DNA of 64,000 nucleotides from Bacillus tianshenii (GTDB taxonomy: Bacteria; Bacillota; Bacilli; Bacillales; Bacillaceae_N): NCBI GenBank assembly GCA_020524525.2, contig CP129018.1, positions 62,001-126,000 of the forward strand, in the 5' to 3' direction. Shown in pieces: positions 44,628 to 53,948 of this stretch. The first letter of the stretch is position 1; the number at the start of each line of letters is the position of its first letter. Below the pieces are notes generated by a model. The model was not told the DNA's origin and ran no database searches. It saw only the letters and a program-made list of their open reading frames with translations. The translations under genes and the position numbers were made by a program.

Positions 44628-47600
44628 GTGGCAAACAATAGATATTCATTCGATCTACAGAAAAGATTTGTAATCGAGGACTATGATAAAGCCAAAACGT
44701 TTTCGAGCTTTTTACCAGGCATAGCAGGTGTTAAAGGTATACCGATGTGGACATTTTATGTAAACCGAGGACAAGGGATCTGTAGTTTTGGTGTGAAGGA
44801 TAAACATTCACCAATTATGGAATTTTCACCTGCAAATATTGCGTATAAAAATGTGGCAGCTAGTGGATTTCGAACTTTCATTAAATTAAAAAATGAAAAC
44901 AGAGTCATTGAGCCTTTTTCACCAGCGCCAAACAATCCGAAGATTAAAAGAACAATGTATGTTCAAGCGAATCAGTTAACGATTGAAGAAGTAAATGAAA
45001 TAGAGGCTCTTAAAGTAACGGTTCACTATTTTCACATACCTGAAGCGAATTTTGCCGGATTAGTTCGTAAAGTGGAAGTAACAAACCTTAAGGGTGAAGA
45101 AATTCAGGTAGAAATACTCGATGGTATGCCAGAACTTCTGCCTTATGGTGTGGAGAATGCAGCGTACAAAGAAGTTGGTAACCTCTTAAGAAGTTGGATG
45201 GAAGTGTATAACCTTGAAAATCAAATTCCATACTTTCGTGTTCGAGCAAGTATAGGAGATGAGGCTGAGGTTAGTGAAGTAACGAGCGGGCATTTCTACT
45301 TAACGTTTACTGATGAAGAAAAGCTCATAACACCGATTGTAGATGCAGAGATTATTTTTGGAGAGGACCAATCTCTTCAAAATGCAGAGTATTTCATGAG
45401 TCATTCTTTAGAAGAAATAACTTCCTCCCCTCAAGTGACAGCGAATAAAGTACCGTGTGGCTTCACACCGGTTAGTCGTACGATAGGATCTAATGAAATG
45501 ATTACAGTTTGTAGTATCATTGGTCATGTTTCGGATATAGAAATGATCCATAGTCAAGTCGATGAGATTATAAAAATGACATACATTAATGAAAAGCAAC
45601 AGCGAGCAAATGAGCTAATTCGAACATTAACAGATTCAATAAAAGCATCTACTTCATCGGATATATTTGATGAATATACGCGGCAAAGCTACCTTGATAA
45701 TGTGCTGCGTGGTGGTTATCCATTCCTTTTGGAGAATGGAAAAGACGGTTTTGTATATCACCTGTTTTCAAGGAAGCATGGTGATTTAGAACGTGACTAT
45801 AACTTCTTCTCGATTGCTCCTGAATATTATTCACAAGGTAACGGTAATTTTCGTGATGCCAATCAAAATAGAAGAAATGATATTTACTTCAACCCTAAAG
45901 TAGGAAGCTTTAATGTCAAAATGTTCATGAGCTTAATTCAAGCTGACGGTTATAATCCATTATCTGTTGAAGGTTGTTCTTTTACAATTAAGAAGGAGTA
46001 TGAAACTCACCTATCTGGTTTATTCGCGCGATATGTGCACAGCCATAAGGCAGAACTTGCAAAACTATTAGCGAAGAATTTTACACCTGGAAAGGTTGTC
46101 AACTTTTTATATAACGAAAAGGTTCAATTAGCCGTATGTGAAGAAGACTTTCTCACCGAAGTATTAAAACTCTCAGAGCAGCATATCGAAGCAAGCTTCG
46201 GAGAAGGGTTTTGGATAGACCATTGGACGTATAACTTAGATTTAGTTGAAAGCTATTTGGATATTTACCCTGACCAGCTTGAAGATTTTATGTTTAATGA
46301 TAACAGTTATACGTTTTTTGATAGTCCTGCTTATGTTCTTCCAAGAAATGAGAAGTATGTCTTATCGAAAGGTAAGGTAAGGCAATATGGAGCTATTCTT
46401 GAAGATGAACAAAAGATGGAGAAGCTGGGTATATCACTAAACGATACGAATTGGTTGCGCACGAATAATGGGTTAGGTGACATATATGAAACTAACTTAT
46501 TTGTGAAATTGCTTTCCTTAGCCTTAAATAAATTTGCTACATTAGATCCTTATGGAATGGGTATTGAAATGGAAGCAAACAAACCGGGTTGGAATGACGC
46601 AATGAATGGCCTCCCTGGAATATTTGGCTCAGGGATGAGTGAGACGTTTGAATTGAAGCGAGTTGTTCAATTTATTGCTTCAACCATTGAACAAGTGGAG
46701 GATCGTGCTGTTAACATCCCTATGGAAATCAATACGTTTATGAATGATGTGTACAAAAATCTAGTTGAATCCCGTGTACGTAAGATGAGCGATTTCGAAT
46801 ATTGGGACGCTATTTCAAAAGCAAGAGAAACTTATCGTAAGTCGATTCGATTTGGTATTGATGGGCAAGAAGAACAAGTTACGCTTCATGAAATAAAAAC
46901 AATTTGTGAAACGTTTCTATGGAAGTTGAACGTAGGAATAGAGAAGGCGAAAGAGCTTGGAAAGGGACTTTATCCAACTTATTTTTCTTTTGAAGCTGTT
47001 GATTATGAAGTAATGGAAGGTGAAGTTAGTCATTACGGATTACCGAAAGTAACAGTAAAGGAATTCAAAGTATCGGTACTTCCATCTTTTCTAGAGGGGC
47101 CGGCACGTTCATTTAAAACCCTCCAAAATATCGACAGTGCGAAAGAGCAATATGAAAAAATCAAAGCGTCGGACTTATATGATAAGCATATTAAGATGTA
47201 TAAGACATCAGTGAGCTTAGACAGCCAATCACATGAAATAGGCAGGATTAAGGCGTTCACCCCTGGATGGTTAGAACGGGAATCAGTTTTCTTACACATG
47301 TCTTATAAATATTTGCTCAGCTTATTAAAGACAGGGCTGTACGAAGAGTTCTTTAATGAAATGAAAACATCACTCATTCCATTTATTGACCCAGCGATGT
47401 ACGGAAGAAGTATACTTGAGAATTCATCCTTTATTGCCACCTCTGTCAACCCTGATCCATCCGTTCATGGGAGAGGGTTTGTCGCACGACTAAGTGGCTC
47501 AACAGCTGAATTCTTAAGCATGTGGACGTACATGATGATTGGAAAGCAGCCTTTCAAAGTCGAAGAAGATACTCTCACCTTATCTTTCTCACCGGCTTTA

Positions 47601-47843
47601 CCAGGATGGCTCTTTAAAGAGGATGGTGTTTTATCTTTCAGATTCCTTGGACAAACAGAGGTAGTCTATCATAATGAAAGAAGAATGAACACATACGGCG
47701 CGAATAAGCCACAAATCAAATCATTCATTTTACATGATAAAAATGGAAATAAGAAAGAAGTGGATAATTTCTGTATTCGTGGTGAAGACGCTTTTGCGAT
47801 TAGAGAAGGAATGTATGAAAAGATCGAAGTATTTATGGGGTAA
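44628..47843 (+). CDS. GH94 glycoside phosphorylase, 1,2-beta-oligoglucan phosphorylase-like
   Basis: A 1071-residue GH94 protein, about the length of characterised 1,2-beta-oligoglucan phosphorylases and longer than cellobiose phosphorylases (about 800). The general-acid aspartate lies in KPGWNDAMNGLPGIFGSG (Asp657), the form seen in the oligoglucan type. It would split sophoro-oligosaccharides with phosphate to glucose-1-phosphate. GTG 44628 follows GAGGGGG. It ends the operon with GH1, reductase and GH30. The specificity is inferred from length, motif and context. Confidence 0.8.
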   Translation: MANNRYSFDLQKRFVIEDYDKAKTFSSFLPGIAGVKGIPMWTFYVNRGQGICSFGVKDKHSPIMEFSPANIAYKNVAASGFRTFIKLKNENRVIEPFSPAPNNPKIKRTMYVQANQLTIEEVNEIEALKVTVHYFHIPEANFAGLVRKVEVTNLKGEEIQVEILDGMPELLPYGVENAAYKEVGNLLRSWMEVYNLENQIPYFRVRASIGDEAEVSEVTSGHFYLTFTDEEKLITPIVDAEIIFGEDQSLQNAEYFMSHSLEEITSSPQVTANKVPCGFTPVSRTIGSNEMITVCSIIGHVSDIEMIHSQVDEIIKMTYINEKQQRANELIRTLTDSIKASTSSDIFDEYTRQSYLDNVLRGGYPFLLENGKDGFVYHLFSRKHGDLERDYNFFSIAPEYYSQGNGNFRDANQNRRNDIYFNPKVGSFNVKMFMSLIQADGYNPLSVEGCSFTIKKEYETHLSGLFARYVHSHKAELAKLLAKNFTPGKVVNFLYNEKVQLAVCEEDFLTEVLKLSEQHIEASFGEGFWIDHWTYNLDLVESYLDIYPDQLEDFMFNDNSYTFFDSPAYVLPRNEKYVLSKGKVRQYGAILEDEQKMEKLGISLNDTNWLRTNNGLGDIYETNLFVKLLSLALNKFATLDPYGMGIEMEANKPGWNDAMNGLPGIFGSGMSETFELKRVVQFIASTIEQVEDRAVNIPMEINTFMNDVYKNLVESRVRKMSDFEYWDAISKARETYRKSIRFGIDGQEEQVTLHEIKTICETFLWKLNVGIEKAKELGKGLYPTYFSFEAVDYEVMEGEVSHYGLPKVTVKEFKVSVLPSFLEGPARSFKTLQNIDSAKEQYEKIKASDLYDKHIKMYKTSVSLDSQSHEIGRIKAFTPGWLERESVFLHMSYKYLLSLLKTGLYEEFFNEMKTSLIPFIDPAMYGRSILENSSFIATSVNPDPSVHGRGFVARLSGSTAEFLSMWTYMMIGKQPFKVEEDTLTLSFSPALPGWLFKEDGVLSFRFLGQTEVVYHNERRMNTYGANKPQIKSFILHDKNGNKKEVDNFCIRGEDAFAIREGMYEKIEVFMG

Positions 47844-47882
47844 GTCAAAACACTTACATTAAAAATTGAACGAAATATAACA

Positions 47883-47924
47883 AACAACAGTCTTCCTATA
47901 CAAGAAATAAGGAAGGCTGTTGTT
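47883..47924. terminator. Bidirectional terminator between the glucan operon and thi genes
   Basis: A 15-bp stem AACAACAGTCTTCCT / AGGAAGGCTGTTGTT with one wobble, 12-nt loop, between converging operons. Confidence 0.88.
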
Positions 47925-47939
47925 TATTTTACAAGGTTT

Positions 47940-48968
47940 TTAAATGTGTACAAGTTGCTCGTACAATTTCTCAGCTTCTGCTACATCCTTTGTACCATGC
48001 AGAAGAATTCTCCCATCGGAAAAAACAACGATGCGCTTACTTTCTGACAGCTTTGCATGAATGATATGTTCATTTGCTTTAATATGTGTAGTCATTGAAG
48101 CAAGGTTCTTTTCAATGAGTGAGCGGTTTAGCTGTTGACTTTGGCTTGGGCGAATTTGGATCGTATCTCGACCGCAAAGGATAGCTAAGTCTGTTTGTTT
48201 TTGTGTATTTAAAAATGGATAGGTGGGCTGACTACCACACGAAGAACAGTCAGCTTTTTTTAGACCTTCCATCTGAAGTGATGATGTATGGTTTTTCCAC
48301 AAGTCTGTATACAATAAGGTTTTGCGGATTTTGTCTTCATTTCCAGTTAATAGTTTCATTGCCTCGTTTACTTGATGAGCAGTTACCCATTGAATAGTTG
48401 GTGAAATAATGCCGACATTATCACATGTTTCAGCTTGATTAGGCAGGGTTTCAGCCATGCAAGAAAGGCATGGAGTGACTTTGGGAATAATCGTGTAGGT
48501 TAACCCTGTACTTCCTGTGGCTCCGCCATAAATCCATGGAATTTGTTGTTTTTGCGATATGTCGTTAATAAGAAAACGTGTTTCAAAGTTATCTGTAGCA
48601 TCCATGATAAGATCGACAGTTGTTATGGAAGAGGACTTCACATAGTCAAAAAAGTCCGTAACAATTGGCACGATCTCAACTTCACGATTAATCTCTTGCA
48701 GACGGTGCGATGCGGCGATTGCTTTTGGGGCCCCTGCCGCTGCATCAGCTTCGGTGTATAGTTGCTGGCGTTGGAGGTTGCTCCATTCAACATAATCGCG
48801 GTCGATGATTGTTAGCTTGCCAACACCAGAACGTGTTAGCATTTCAGCAATACTCGTACCAAGTGCACCTGCACCAACCATCAGTACATGACTGCTTGCA
48901 AGCTTTGTCTGTCCAGTTTCACCAATTTGTTTGAAAAGAATTTGTCTTGAATACCGGTTATGATCCAA
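47940..48968 (-). CDS. thiF: ThiF, adenylyltransferase for the ThiS sulfur carrier
   Basis: A 342-residue E1-like enzyme that adenylates the ThiS C-terminus for thiazole synthesis. The ATP-binding motif [17 protein letters not shown], the [13 protein letters not shown] block and zinc cysteines (CLSCMAE and CSSCGS) are present. TTG 48968 is the start; AAGGA lies upstream and the gene overlaps thiG by 11 bp. It is the last gene of the thiamine operon. It could also serve MoaD-type carriers (MoeB), but context favours ThiF. Confidence 0.93.
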   Translation of the reverse strand: MDHNRYSRQILFKQIGETGQTKLASSHVLMVGAGALGTSIAEMLTRSGVGKLTIIDRDYVEWSNLQRQQLYTEADAAAGAPKAIAASHRLQEINREVEIVPIVTDFFDYVKSSSITTVDLIMDATDNFETRFLINDISQKQQIPWIYGGATGSTGLTYTIIPKVTPCLSCMAETLPNQAETCDNVGIISPTIQWVTAHQVNEAMKLLTGNEDKIRKTLLYTDLWKNHTSSLQMEGLKKADCSSCGSQPTYPFLNTQKQTDLAILCGRDTIQIRPSQSQQLNRSLIEKNLASMTTHIKANEHIIHAKLSESKRIVVFSDGRILLHGTKDVAEAEKLYEQLVHI

Positions 48969-49731
48969 TCGTGCTCATTCCTTCTTGTGGACTGCTTGCG
49001 ACAGCATATTCTTTCATTGGAATTCTTCCAGATTCATAGCCAAGGCGGCCTGCTTCAACAGCAAGCTTCATTGCTTTTGCCATGCCGATTGGGTCTTTCG
49101 CTCCTGATACAGCTGTGTTCAGCAGGACACCATCAGCGCCAAGCTCCATCGCTTGGGCGGCATCAGATGGAGTGCCGATACCGGCATCGATAATAACAGG
49201 GACATCAACCGATTCAATAATATATTTCAAGTACGTATCATTTACAATTCCTTTTCCTGTTCCGATTGGCGAAGCACCAGGCATAACTGCATGAACGCCT
49301 AATTGAGCAAGCCGTTTTGCAAGAACGAGATCGTCTGAAATATAAGGAAGAACGATAAAGCCCTCATCTAACAGTGTTTCACATGCTTTGTAGGTTTCGA
49401 GCGGGTCAGGAAGAAGTGTGCGGTCATCACCAATTACTTCCACTTTGACCATGTCGCATAACCCTGAAGCCTTCGCCAGCTTAGCAATTCTGACGGCTTC
49501 TTCAGCGGTTGCGGCGCCTGCTGTGTTTGGTAGAAGTGCAAAGCGGTGTAAGTCAAGTTGTTCTAAGAAGTTTGGCTGGTCTGGTTGTGAAATATTTAAC
49601 CGCCTTACTGCGAATGTGAGAAGCTCTGTTCCTGAAGCATCAATTGCTTGCTTTTGCGTTTCTAAATCTGGGAATTTACCTGTTCCTAATAACAAACGTG
49701 AATTTAACTCATATGAACCGATTTTTAACAT
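48958..49731 (-). CDS. thiG: Thiazole synthase
   Basis: A 257-residue ThiG, the TIM-barrel enzyme that condenses deoxyxylulose phosphate, dehydroglycine and ThiS-thiocarboxylate into the thiazole ring. Conserved [16 protein letters not shown] with the Schiff-base lysine, [21 protein letters not shown] and [13 protein letters not shown] are present. ATG 49731 follows GGAGGTGG, which is formed by the last ThiS codons. The longer upstream frame overlaps thiS and is not used. Confidence 0.96.
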   Translation of the reverse strand: MLKIGSYELNSRLLLGTGKFPDLETQKQAIDASGTELLTFAVRRLNISQPDQPNFLEQLDLHRFALLPNTAGAATAEEAVRIAKLAKASGLCDMVKVEVIGDDRTLLPDPLETYKACETLLDEGFIVLPYISDDLVLAKRLAQLGVHAVMPGASPIGTGKGIVNDTYLKYIIESVDVPVIIDAGIGTPSDAAQAMELGADGVLLNTAVSGAKDPIGMAKAMKLAVEAGRLGYESGRIPMKEYAVASSPQEGMSTIGS

Positions 49732-49732
49732 C

Positions 49733-49936
49733 TCATCCACCTCCGACAAAATTAACGATTTCAATTGAATCGTTTTCCTTTATAACTTGTTTGGTATAAC
49801 TTTCTTTTTCAATAATTTGTTTGTTGTGTTCGACGACAATGATTTTCTGACCGAGCTTATAATGCTGAACTAGGTCATCAATTGTTTGGACAGTAGCGGG
49901 TACTTCCACATTTTCTCCATTTACGATGATTGTCAC
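49733..49936 (-). CDS. thiS: ThiS sulfur carrier protein
   Basis: A 67-residue ubiquitin-like protein ([20 protein letters not shown]) ending in the required Gly-Gly (here FVGGG). Its C-terminal glycine is adenylated by ThiF and carries the sulfur for ThiG. GTG 49936 has AGGAGG 8 nt upstream; GTG 49945 overlaps that site. Stop TGA is one base from the thiG ATG. Confidence 0.93.
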   Translation of the reverse strand: MTIIVNGENVEVPATVQTIDDLVQHYKLGQKIIVVEHNKQIIEKESYTKQVIKENDSIEIVNFVGGG

Positions 49937-49941
49937 GTTGT

Positions 49942-51060
49942 TCACCTCCTAACGAGTGCTTGAGACGGGGAGAAGGCAGATAAGTCAATGTCTACATCCC
50001 TCCCATTAATGAGAGCGGCAATCACTGACCCTGTCGCAGCACTTAATAAAATGCCATTGCGGTGGTGGCCGAATGCATACCATAACCCCTCTACATGTGC
50101 GGACTGGCCGATGTATGGTAAATGTGTTGGCGTCGTTGGGCGAAGTCCAGCCCAAACTCGTTCAAGCTGTGCTTCTCCTAAAGCCGGAAGTAGCGAACGT
50201 GCTGCACCAAGTAGTTGATAGATTCCATTAACAGTAGGAGTCGTATCGTAGGAATATGGTCTTTCAGTTGCACCGACAAAAATGGTATCCGCTGTCTTCG
50301 GTGTTAAATAACATGCCTCTGAGAAAAGGGTTGTCGACAGAATAGGCTGAGAAACCTTTAATGACAATGCTTCACCTTTAAGCGGGTATAGTTCAACGTC
50401 ATCTCGAATAAGTGAAGGGTTTTTACTCCAAACGCCGCTTGCAATGACAACATGGTCTGCTGTGTATGTCCCTTTAAGTGTTTTTACCCCTTGAGCTTGG
50501 TGATCTGTTTCGACTAACTCAAGCACCTCTTGAAATTCTTCAATCGTAGCGCCGTATTTTGTTGCTCCTGCTGCTAGCGCTCTTACTAGTTGAGTTGCTG
50601 TTACTTGTGACTCGTTAGGGAAATACAGTCCTCCTAAGATAGAATCTGAAAGACACGGTTCTAACTCTAAAAGTTGCTCATTTGTTAATAGTTCAGCATG
50701 CTCGCCTTGCGAAGTTTGCCACGCTTTGATTTTGGAATATTGCGTCAACTCATCTTCTGAAAATGCTGGTTTTATGGCCCCGGTTCTTCGATAACCGACA
50801 TCAATTCCTGTAAGTTCTTTTAATTCAGAAACAAGTTCTGGGAACAGCTGCATGCTTTGCTTTGCTAAGGGATAGAGTGGATTGAACTCGGTCAATTCAG
50901 CTTGAATGCCTAACATTCCCGCTGCTGCTGAAGAAGATTTAAGCCCAACTTGGTCTTTTTCCAATAACAAAACTTTATGACCTTCCTTTGCTAAGTAAAA
51001 GGCAGTGACACAGCCAATCACACCGCCGCCGACAATTATGACATCGAATTTTTTTAACAT
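49942..51060 (-). CDS. thiO: Glycine oxidase
   Basis: A 372-residue FAD enzyme that oxidises glycine to iminoglycine for the thiazole ring. FAD motif DVIIVGGGVIGCVTAFYLAKEG with LLLEKD, and SSSAAAGMLGIQAE in the substrate region. C-terminal GLRPTTPTHLPYIG and GHHRNGILLSAATG blocks are conserved. Its start directly follows the tenI stop (TAAATG), with GGAG in the tenI end. The aerobic thiO route replaces thiH here. Confidence 0.95.
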   Translation of the reverse strand: MLKKFDVIIVGGGVIGCVTAFYLAKEGHKVLLLEKDQVGLKSSSAAAGMLGIQAELTEFNPLYPLAKQSMQLFPELVSELKELTGIDVGYRRTGAIKPAFSEDELTQYSKIKAWQTSQGEHAELLTNEQLLELEPCLSDSILGGLYFPNESQVTATQLVRALAAGATKYGATIEEFQEVLELVETDHQAQGVKTLKGTYTADHVVIASGVWSKNPSLIRDDVELYPLKGEALSLKVSQPILSTTLFSEACYLTPKTADTIFVGATERPYSYDTTPTVNGIYQLLGAARSLLPALGEAQLERVWAGLRPTTPTHLPYIGQSAHVEGLWYAFGHHRNGILLSAATGSVIAALINGRDVDIDLSAFSPSQALVRR

Positions 51061-51657
51061 TTAACTCCAACCTTTTATCATAGTATGTATTTGCTTAGCT
51101 ATTTTTTGTGGTTCTGGGTGTTCCATTATTCCGTTCATCATTGCAAAGCCAGATGCTCCAGAAGCTTTTACTTGATGTAGGTTTTTAATGCTGATTCCAC
51201 CTATCGCAATAATTGGTTTTGTAGTCGCAGAACAGAGTTGATGAAGGGCTTGGACACCTCTAGGCGTCATATTTTCTTTACTAGCCGTTTCAAAGATATG
51301 ACCAAACATGAAGTAATCTGCTTGTTGCTTCGCTCTAGCACTTGAGAGTGAATGAATGGAAGCACCGACTGTTAGTTTTGGAAAGTGCTTTTTAATCGCT
51401 GAAAGATTCTCGATTCTTTCAGGGAGATGGACACCACCAAGTGAATAAGTTGCTGCTATTTCAGCATGCGTATTGAGAATGACTTTTGATAAAGGGAAAT
51501 TCACCTGTTTTAGGTGTTCAATCCAAGTTTCGATTGTATGCTGGTCTAGGTGTTTTTCACGAATGTGAATATAATCAATGAAGGGTTCAATTTGTTGCAG
51601 GATACATCTTGCTTTGGAAAATGGTTGCTTTCCATTTGTAATGACATGAAACTCCAT
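51061..51657 (-). CDS. tenI: Thiazole tautomerase TenI (ThiE-like)
   Basis: A 198-residue ThiE/TenI-fold protein. It isomerises the thiazole product to the aromatic form before coupling. TenI is favoured over ThiE because the operon order tenI-thiO-thiS-thiG-thiF matches B. subtilis and the ThiE phosphate site is only partly kept. ATG 51657 follows AAGGAGG. The longer frame upstream runs through the riboswitch terminator and is not coding. Confidence 0.85.
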   Translation of the reverse strand: MEFHVITNGKQPFSKARCILQQIEPFIDYIHIREKHLDQHTIETWIEHLKQVNFPLSKVILNTHAEIAATYSLGGVHLPERIENLSAIKKHFPKLTVGASIHSLSSARAKQQADYFMFGHIFETASKENMTPRGVQALHQLCSATTKPIIAIGGISIKNLHQVKASGASGFAMMNGIMEHPEPQKIAKQIHTMIKGWS

Positions 51658-51674
51658 TAATGTCCTCCTTGTAC

Positions 51675-51706
51675 GCAAAAAAGCCGCTTTCCAAAGGGAA
51701 GCGGCT
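51675..51706 (-). terminator. Riboswitch-controlled terminator of the thi operon
   Basis: AGCCGCTT / AAGCGGCT stem with a 9-nt loop, followed on the minus strand by six T, between the TPP aptamer and tenI. Confidence 0.88.
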
Positions 51707-51737
51707 GTCATATACGCAAATTAAGCATACAAAATCG

Positions 51738-51826
51738 TTCAACTTCCCTCCGCTGGTCTAAACCAGATCAGGTTCAAAGAGTTCGGAATCATCCGTCTCA
51801 GCCCGAAGGCACCCCTAGTGAAATAC
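51738..51826 (-). ncRNA. TPP (THI-box) riboswitch
   Basis: On the minus strand the conserved blocks occur in order: ACTAGGGGTGCC, GGGCTGAGA, TTTGAACCTGATCTGGTT and ACCAGCGGAGGGAAGT. This is the THI-box aptamer that binds thiamine pyrophosphate and switches off the thi operon by the terminator just downstream. Confidence 0.97.
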
Positions 51827-51902
51827 TATTATTTAATTTTGATATTATAATAGCATTAAACGTTTTCAAGTACAACCCTTTTTGTCTTAACAGCTGTAAA
51901 GT

Positions 51903-52223
51903 CTAGGTGTTTTTCAGGGGAGTTTGTTTACATAACTGTTCAATTAACGTTTTGATATAAGGGTGCTCAAATTCAGCTGAGTGCTCTAAGCGATAGAGTT
52001 GACTCCATAGAGAATTGTAGGTGCTTTTGAATTTATGATCGATTTTGTTGTTAAAATATCGCTCTACTGCCGAAAGACGCCATTTAGCAAACTTTCGGTA
52101 TTCTTCTTTGTTTGGCAATTCTCCCATATCGACCTTTAAAATAATTTCGTTGACTTCGTGTAGCCATGTTTCTACATCTGTTTCTGTAGGGTTCGCTACA
52201 TTTTGATGGATATTAACCAACAT
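51903..52223 (-). CDS. Hypothetical protein (106 aa)
   Basis: A 106-residue soluble, helix-rich protein with many aromatic and charged residues (WLHEVNEIILKVDMGELPNK, RKFAKWRLSAVERYFNNKI). AAAGGAG lies 5 nt before the ATG. I do not recognise the family. It stands alone between the TPP riboswitch region and the NCS2 leader. No signal or membrane segment. Confidence 0.7.
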   Translation of the reverse strand: MLVNIHQNVANPTETDVETWLHEVNEIILKVDMGELPNKEEYRKFAKWRLSAVERYFNNKIDHKFKSTYNSLWSQLYRLEHSAEFEHPYIKTLIEQLCKQTPLKNT

Positions 52224-52352
52224 AGTAACTCCTTTCCTTCAGTAATCCAGTTCTTTTTTATTAATAATATGTTAATTATATATATTACAGTAAAAAACAT
52301 TTAAATTTTACTATTTTTATAATATTTCTGTTTTTTTCTTAATGAAATACGC

Positions 52353-52508
52353 TATATTTTATGAATGTACAAAAACGAAGCTATTTTTGATAAGATAAAT
52401 AAGGAAAAGAATTGTTTCATAAACTCCATCTGCGGATGGAGAAGCGGAATTTTTGAGGGATTTTATTCTCTTTTTCGTTCGCTCCTTGTTTCTTAGACAA
52501 GGGGCTTT
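52353..52508 (+). promoter_or_regulatory. Structured leader with terminator before the NCS2 permease, candidate riboswitch
   Basis: After a possible -10 TATATT (52353-52358) the leader can form a long-range pairing AACGAA (52374-52379) / TTCGTT (52474-52479), a 7-bp hairpin CTCCATC-TGCG-GATGGAG (52424-52441) and a terminator GCTCCTTGT (52481-52489) / ACAAGGGGC (52497-52505) with a T run. It does not match the purine riboswitch consensus. The ligand class is not recognised. Confidence 0.6.
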
Positions 52509-52536
52509 TTCTGTTTATAGAAAGGTGTGAAGAGGT

Positions 52537-53808
52537 TTGCAGAAGTATCTATTACCTTCATTGCAATGGTTTTTATTTATTATTTCTGGAAATATCGTCG
52601 CTCCAATTGCGATTGCATCAAGTTACGGGATGTCGCCAGAGCTAACCATTGAATTTATATCGAGGACGTTTATTGTGTTAGCAGTATCAGGGCTCTTGCA
52701 AGTAATGTTTGGCCATCGTTTACCAATTAATGAAGGACCTGCTGGGCTATGGTGGGGGATTTTCACCTTATACTCCAACCTAGGGTTAGTGTTATTCGGC
52801 TCAACTGAACAGACATTGCAAGTTTTAGAGTTCTCTTTACTAATTAGCGGCGTTATCTCGATCGGGCTCAGTATGTTTGGGTTGATTGATAAGCTTTCAA
52901 ACTATTTTTCTCCTGCTGTAACAGGGACTTATTTGTTATTACTAGTCGCTCAGTTAAGTGGTTCATTTTTGAATGGAGTGTTAGGAGTTGAAGGGAAAGA
53001 AGGGCAAATATCGCCAACCTTCGCAGTTGTTTCTCTCGTATTGGTTGCGGTTGCATTTGTCTTTTCTACACACCATAAACTAAAGAAAATAGGTATTATC
53101 GGAAGTCTATCAGTTGGATGGCTTATGTTTATCGTATTTGGGTTAGCGGAGAAGGTGAAATTACCTGATTCGATTGTTAGTATTCCGAAAGTATTTGCAT
53201 TTGGCATACCTCACGTAGATTGGAGTGTGGTGCCTACTGTTGCTGTCATCACGCTTTTGTTAATCACAAACATGCTTGCAAGTGTCAAAATTGTAGAAAG
53301 CGTGTTGAAGATGGAAAAAGTGAAAGTAGAAGATGTTTCTCTTAAGAAGACCGGCGTTTTCATGGGTGTTGGGCAAATACTTGCTGGGTTGTTTTCTGCA
53401 ATTGGACCTGTTCCGATCTCTGGGTCTGGAGGATTTATTGCTTCAAGCAGAATAACAAGTAAAATCCCATTTATAATTGCATCTGCCCTGATCATTGTTG
53501 GAAGCTTGTTTACTCCTTTTATTGCCTTTATTTCAGCGCTTCCACCAGCAGTTGGATACGCAGCTATCTTTCCGGTATTTGCAGGTATGACATCGTTAGG
53601 GATTAAAGAATTGCTTCAAGCTGCCGATGTAGAGAGTACGATAAAGAAAGTTGGCTTCCCACTCTTTGTAGGGATCGGGGTTATGTTTGTCCCGTCTGAA
53701 GCTTTTTCTTCATTACCAGCTATCATTGGTTCCGTCCTTAGCAATGGATTGGTCCTTGGTACGTTAATAGCCTTAATAATTGAAGTAGTAAGTTCAAATG
53801 ATAATTAA
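52537..53808 (+). CDS. NCS2-family nucleobase permease
   Basis: A 423-residue transporter with 12 or more hydrophobic helices. NCS2 hallmarks are INEGPAGLWWGIFTLY near helix 3 and the PISGSGGFIASSRITSK region (the usual QNxGxI/T signature is altered). It resembles the uncharacterised YwdJ-type members more than classical uracil or xanthine permeases. Start is TTG 52537 behind AAAGGTG/GAGG. It is a single gene controlled by a leader terminator. Substrate: a purine, pyrimidine or related compound. Confidence 0.85.
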   Translation: MQKYLLPSLQWFLFIISGNIVAPIAIASSYGMSPELTIEFISRTFIVLAVSGLLQVMFGHRLPINEGPAGLWWGIFTLYSNLGLVLFGSTEQTLQVLEFSLLISGVISIGLSMFGLIDKLSNYFSPAVTGTYLLLLVAQLSGSFLNGVLGVEGKEGQISPTFAVVSLVLVAVAFVFSTHHKLKKIGIIGSLSVGWLMFIVFGLAEKVKLPDSIVSIPKVFAFGIPHVDWSVVPTVAVITLLLITNMLASVKIVESVLKMEKVKVEDVSLKKTGVFMGVGQILAGLFSAIGPVPISGSGGFIASSRITSKIPFIIASALIIVGSLFTPFIAFISALPPAVGYAAIFPVFAGMTSLGIKELLQAADVESTIKKVGFPLFVGIGVMFVPSEAFSSLPAIIGSVLSNGLVLGTLIALIIEVVSSNDN

Positions 53809-53815
53809 TAGATAG

Positions 53816-53836
53816 GCTGCTAGGTAAACTAGCAGC
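53816..53836 (+). terminator. Terminator of the NCS2 permease
   Basis: GCTGCTAG / CTAGCAGC, 8-bp stem with 5-nt loop, followed by TTTTTC. Confidence 0.88.
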
Positions 53837-53871
53837 TTTTTCATATATTTGTCGAATGATGTAAATAGTTG

Positions 53872-53911
53872 AAAATTGTTTGTACAATTTTCCTGGTTAA
53901 AAAGTTATAAT
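53872..53911 (+). promoter_or_regulatory. Promoter and inverted repeat before the EAL protein gene
   Basis: TATAAT at 53906-53911 is a perfect -10. AAAATTG / CAATTTT (53872-53891) forms an inverted repeat over the -35 region, a possible operator. This is the start of the signalling island. Confidence 0.5.
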
Positions 53912-53948
53912 AGTAATAACTATGAATTTGAGAGATTGGAGTTACAAC

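Noticed and set aside
51658-51711. N-terminal extension of tenI
   Set aside because: It would be translated through the riboswitch terminator stem. The AAGGAGG site fixes the start at 51657.
52353-52508. Purine riboswitch before the NCS2 permease
   Set aside because: The conserved loop and junction bases of the purine aptamer are missing.
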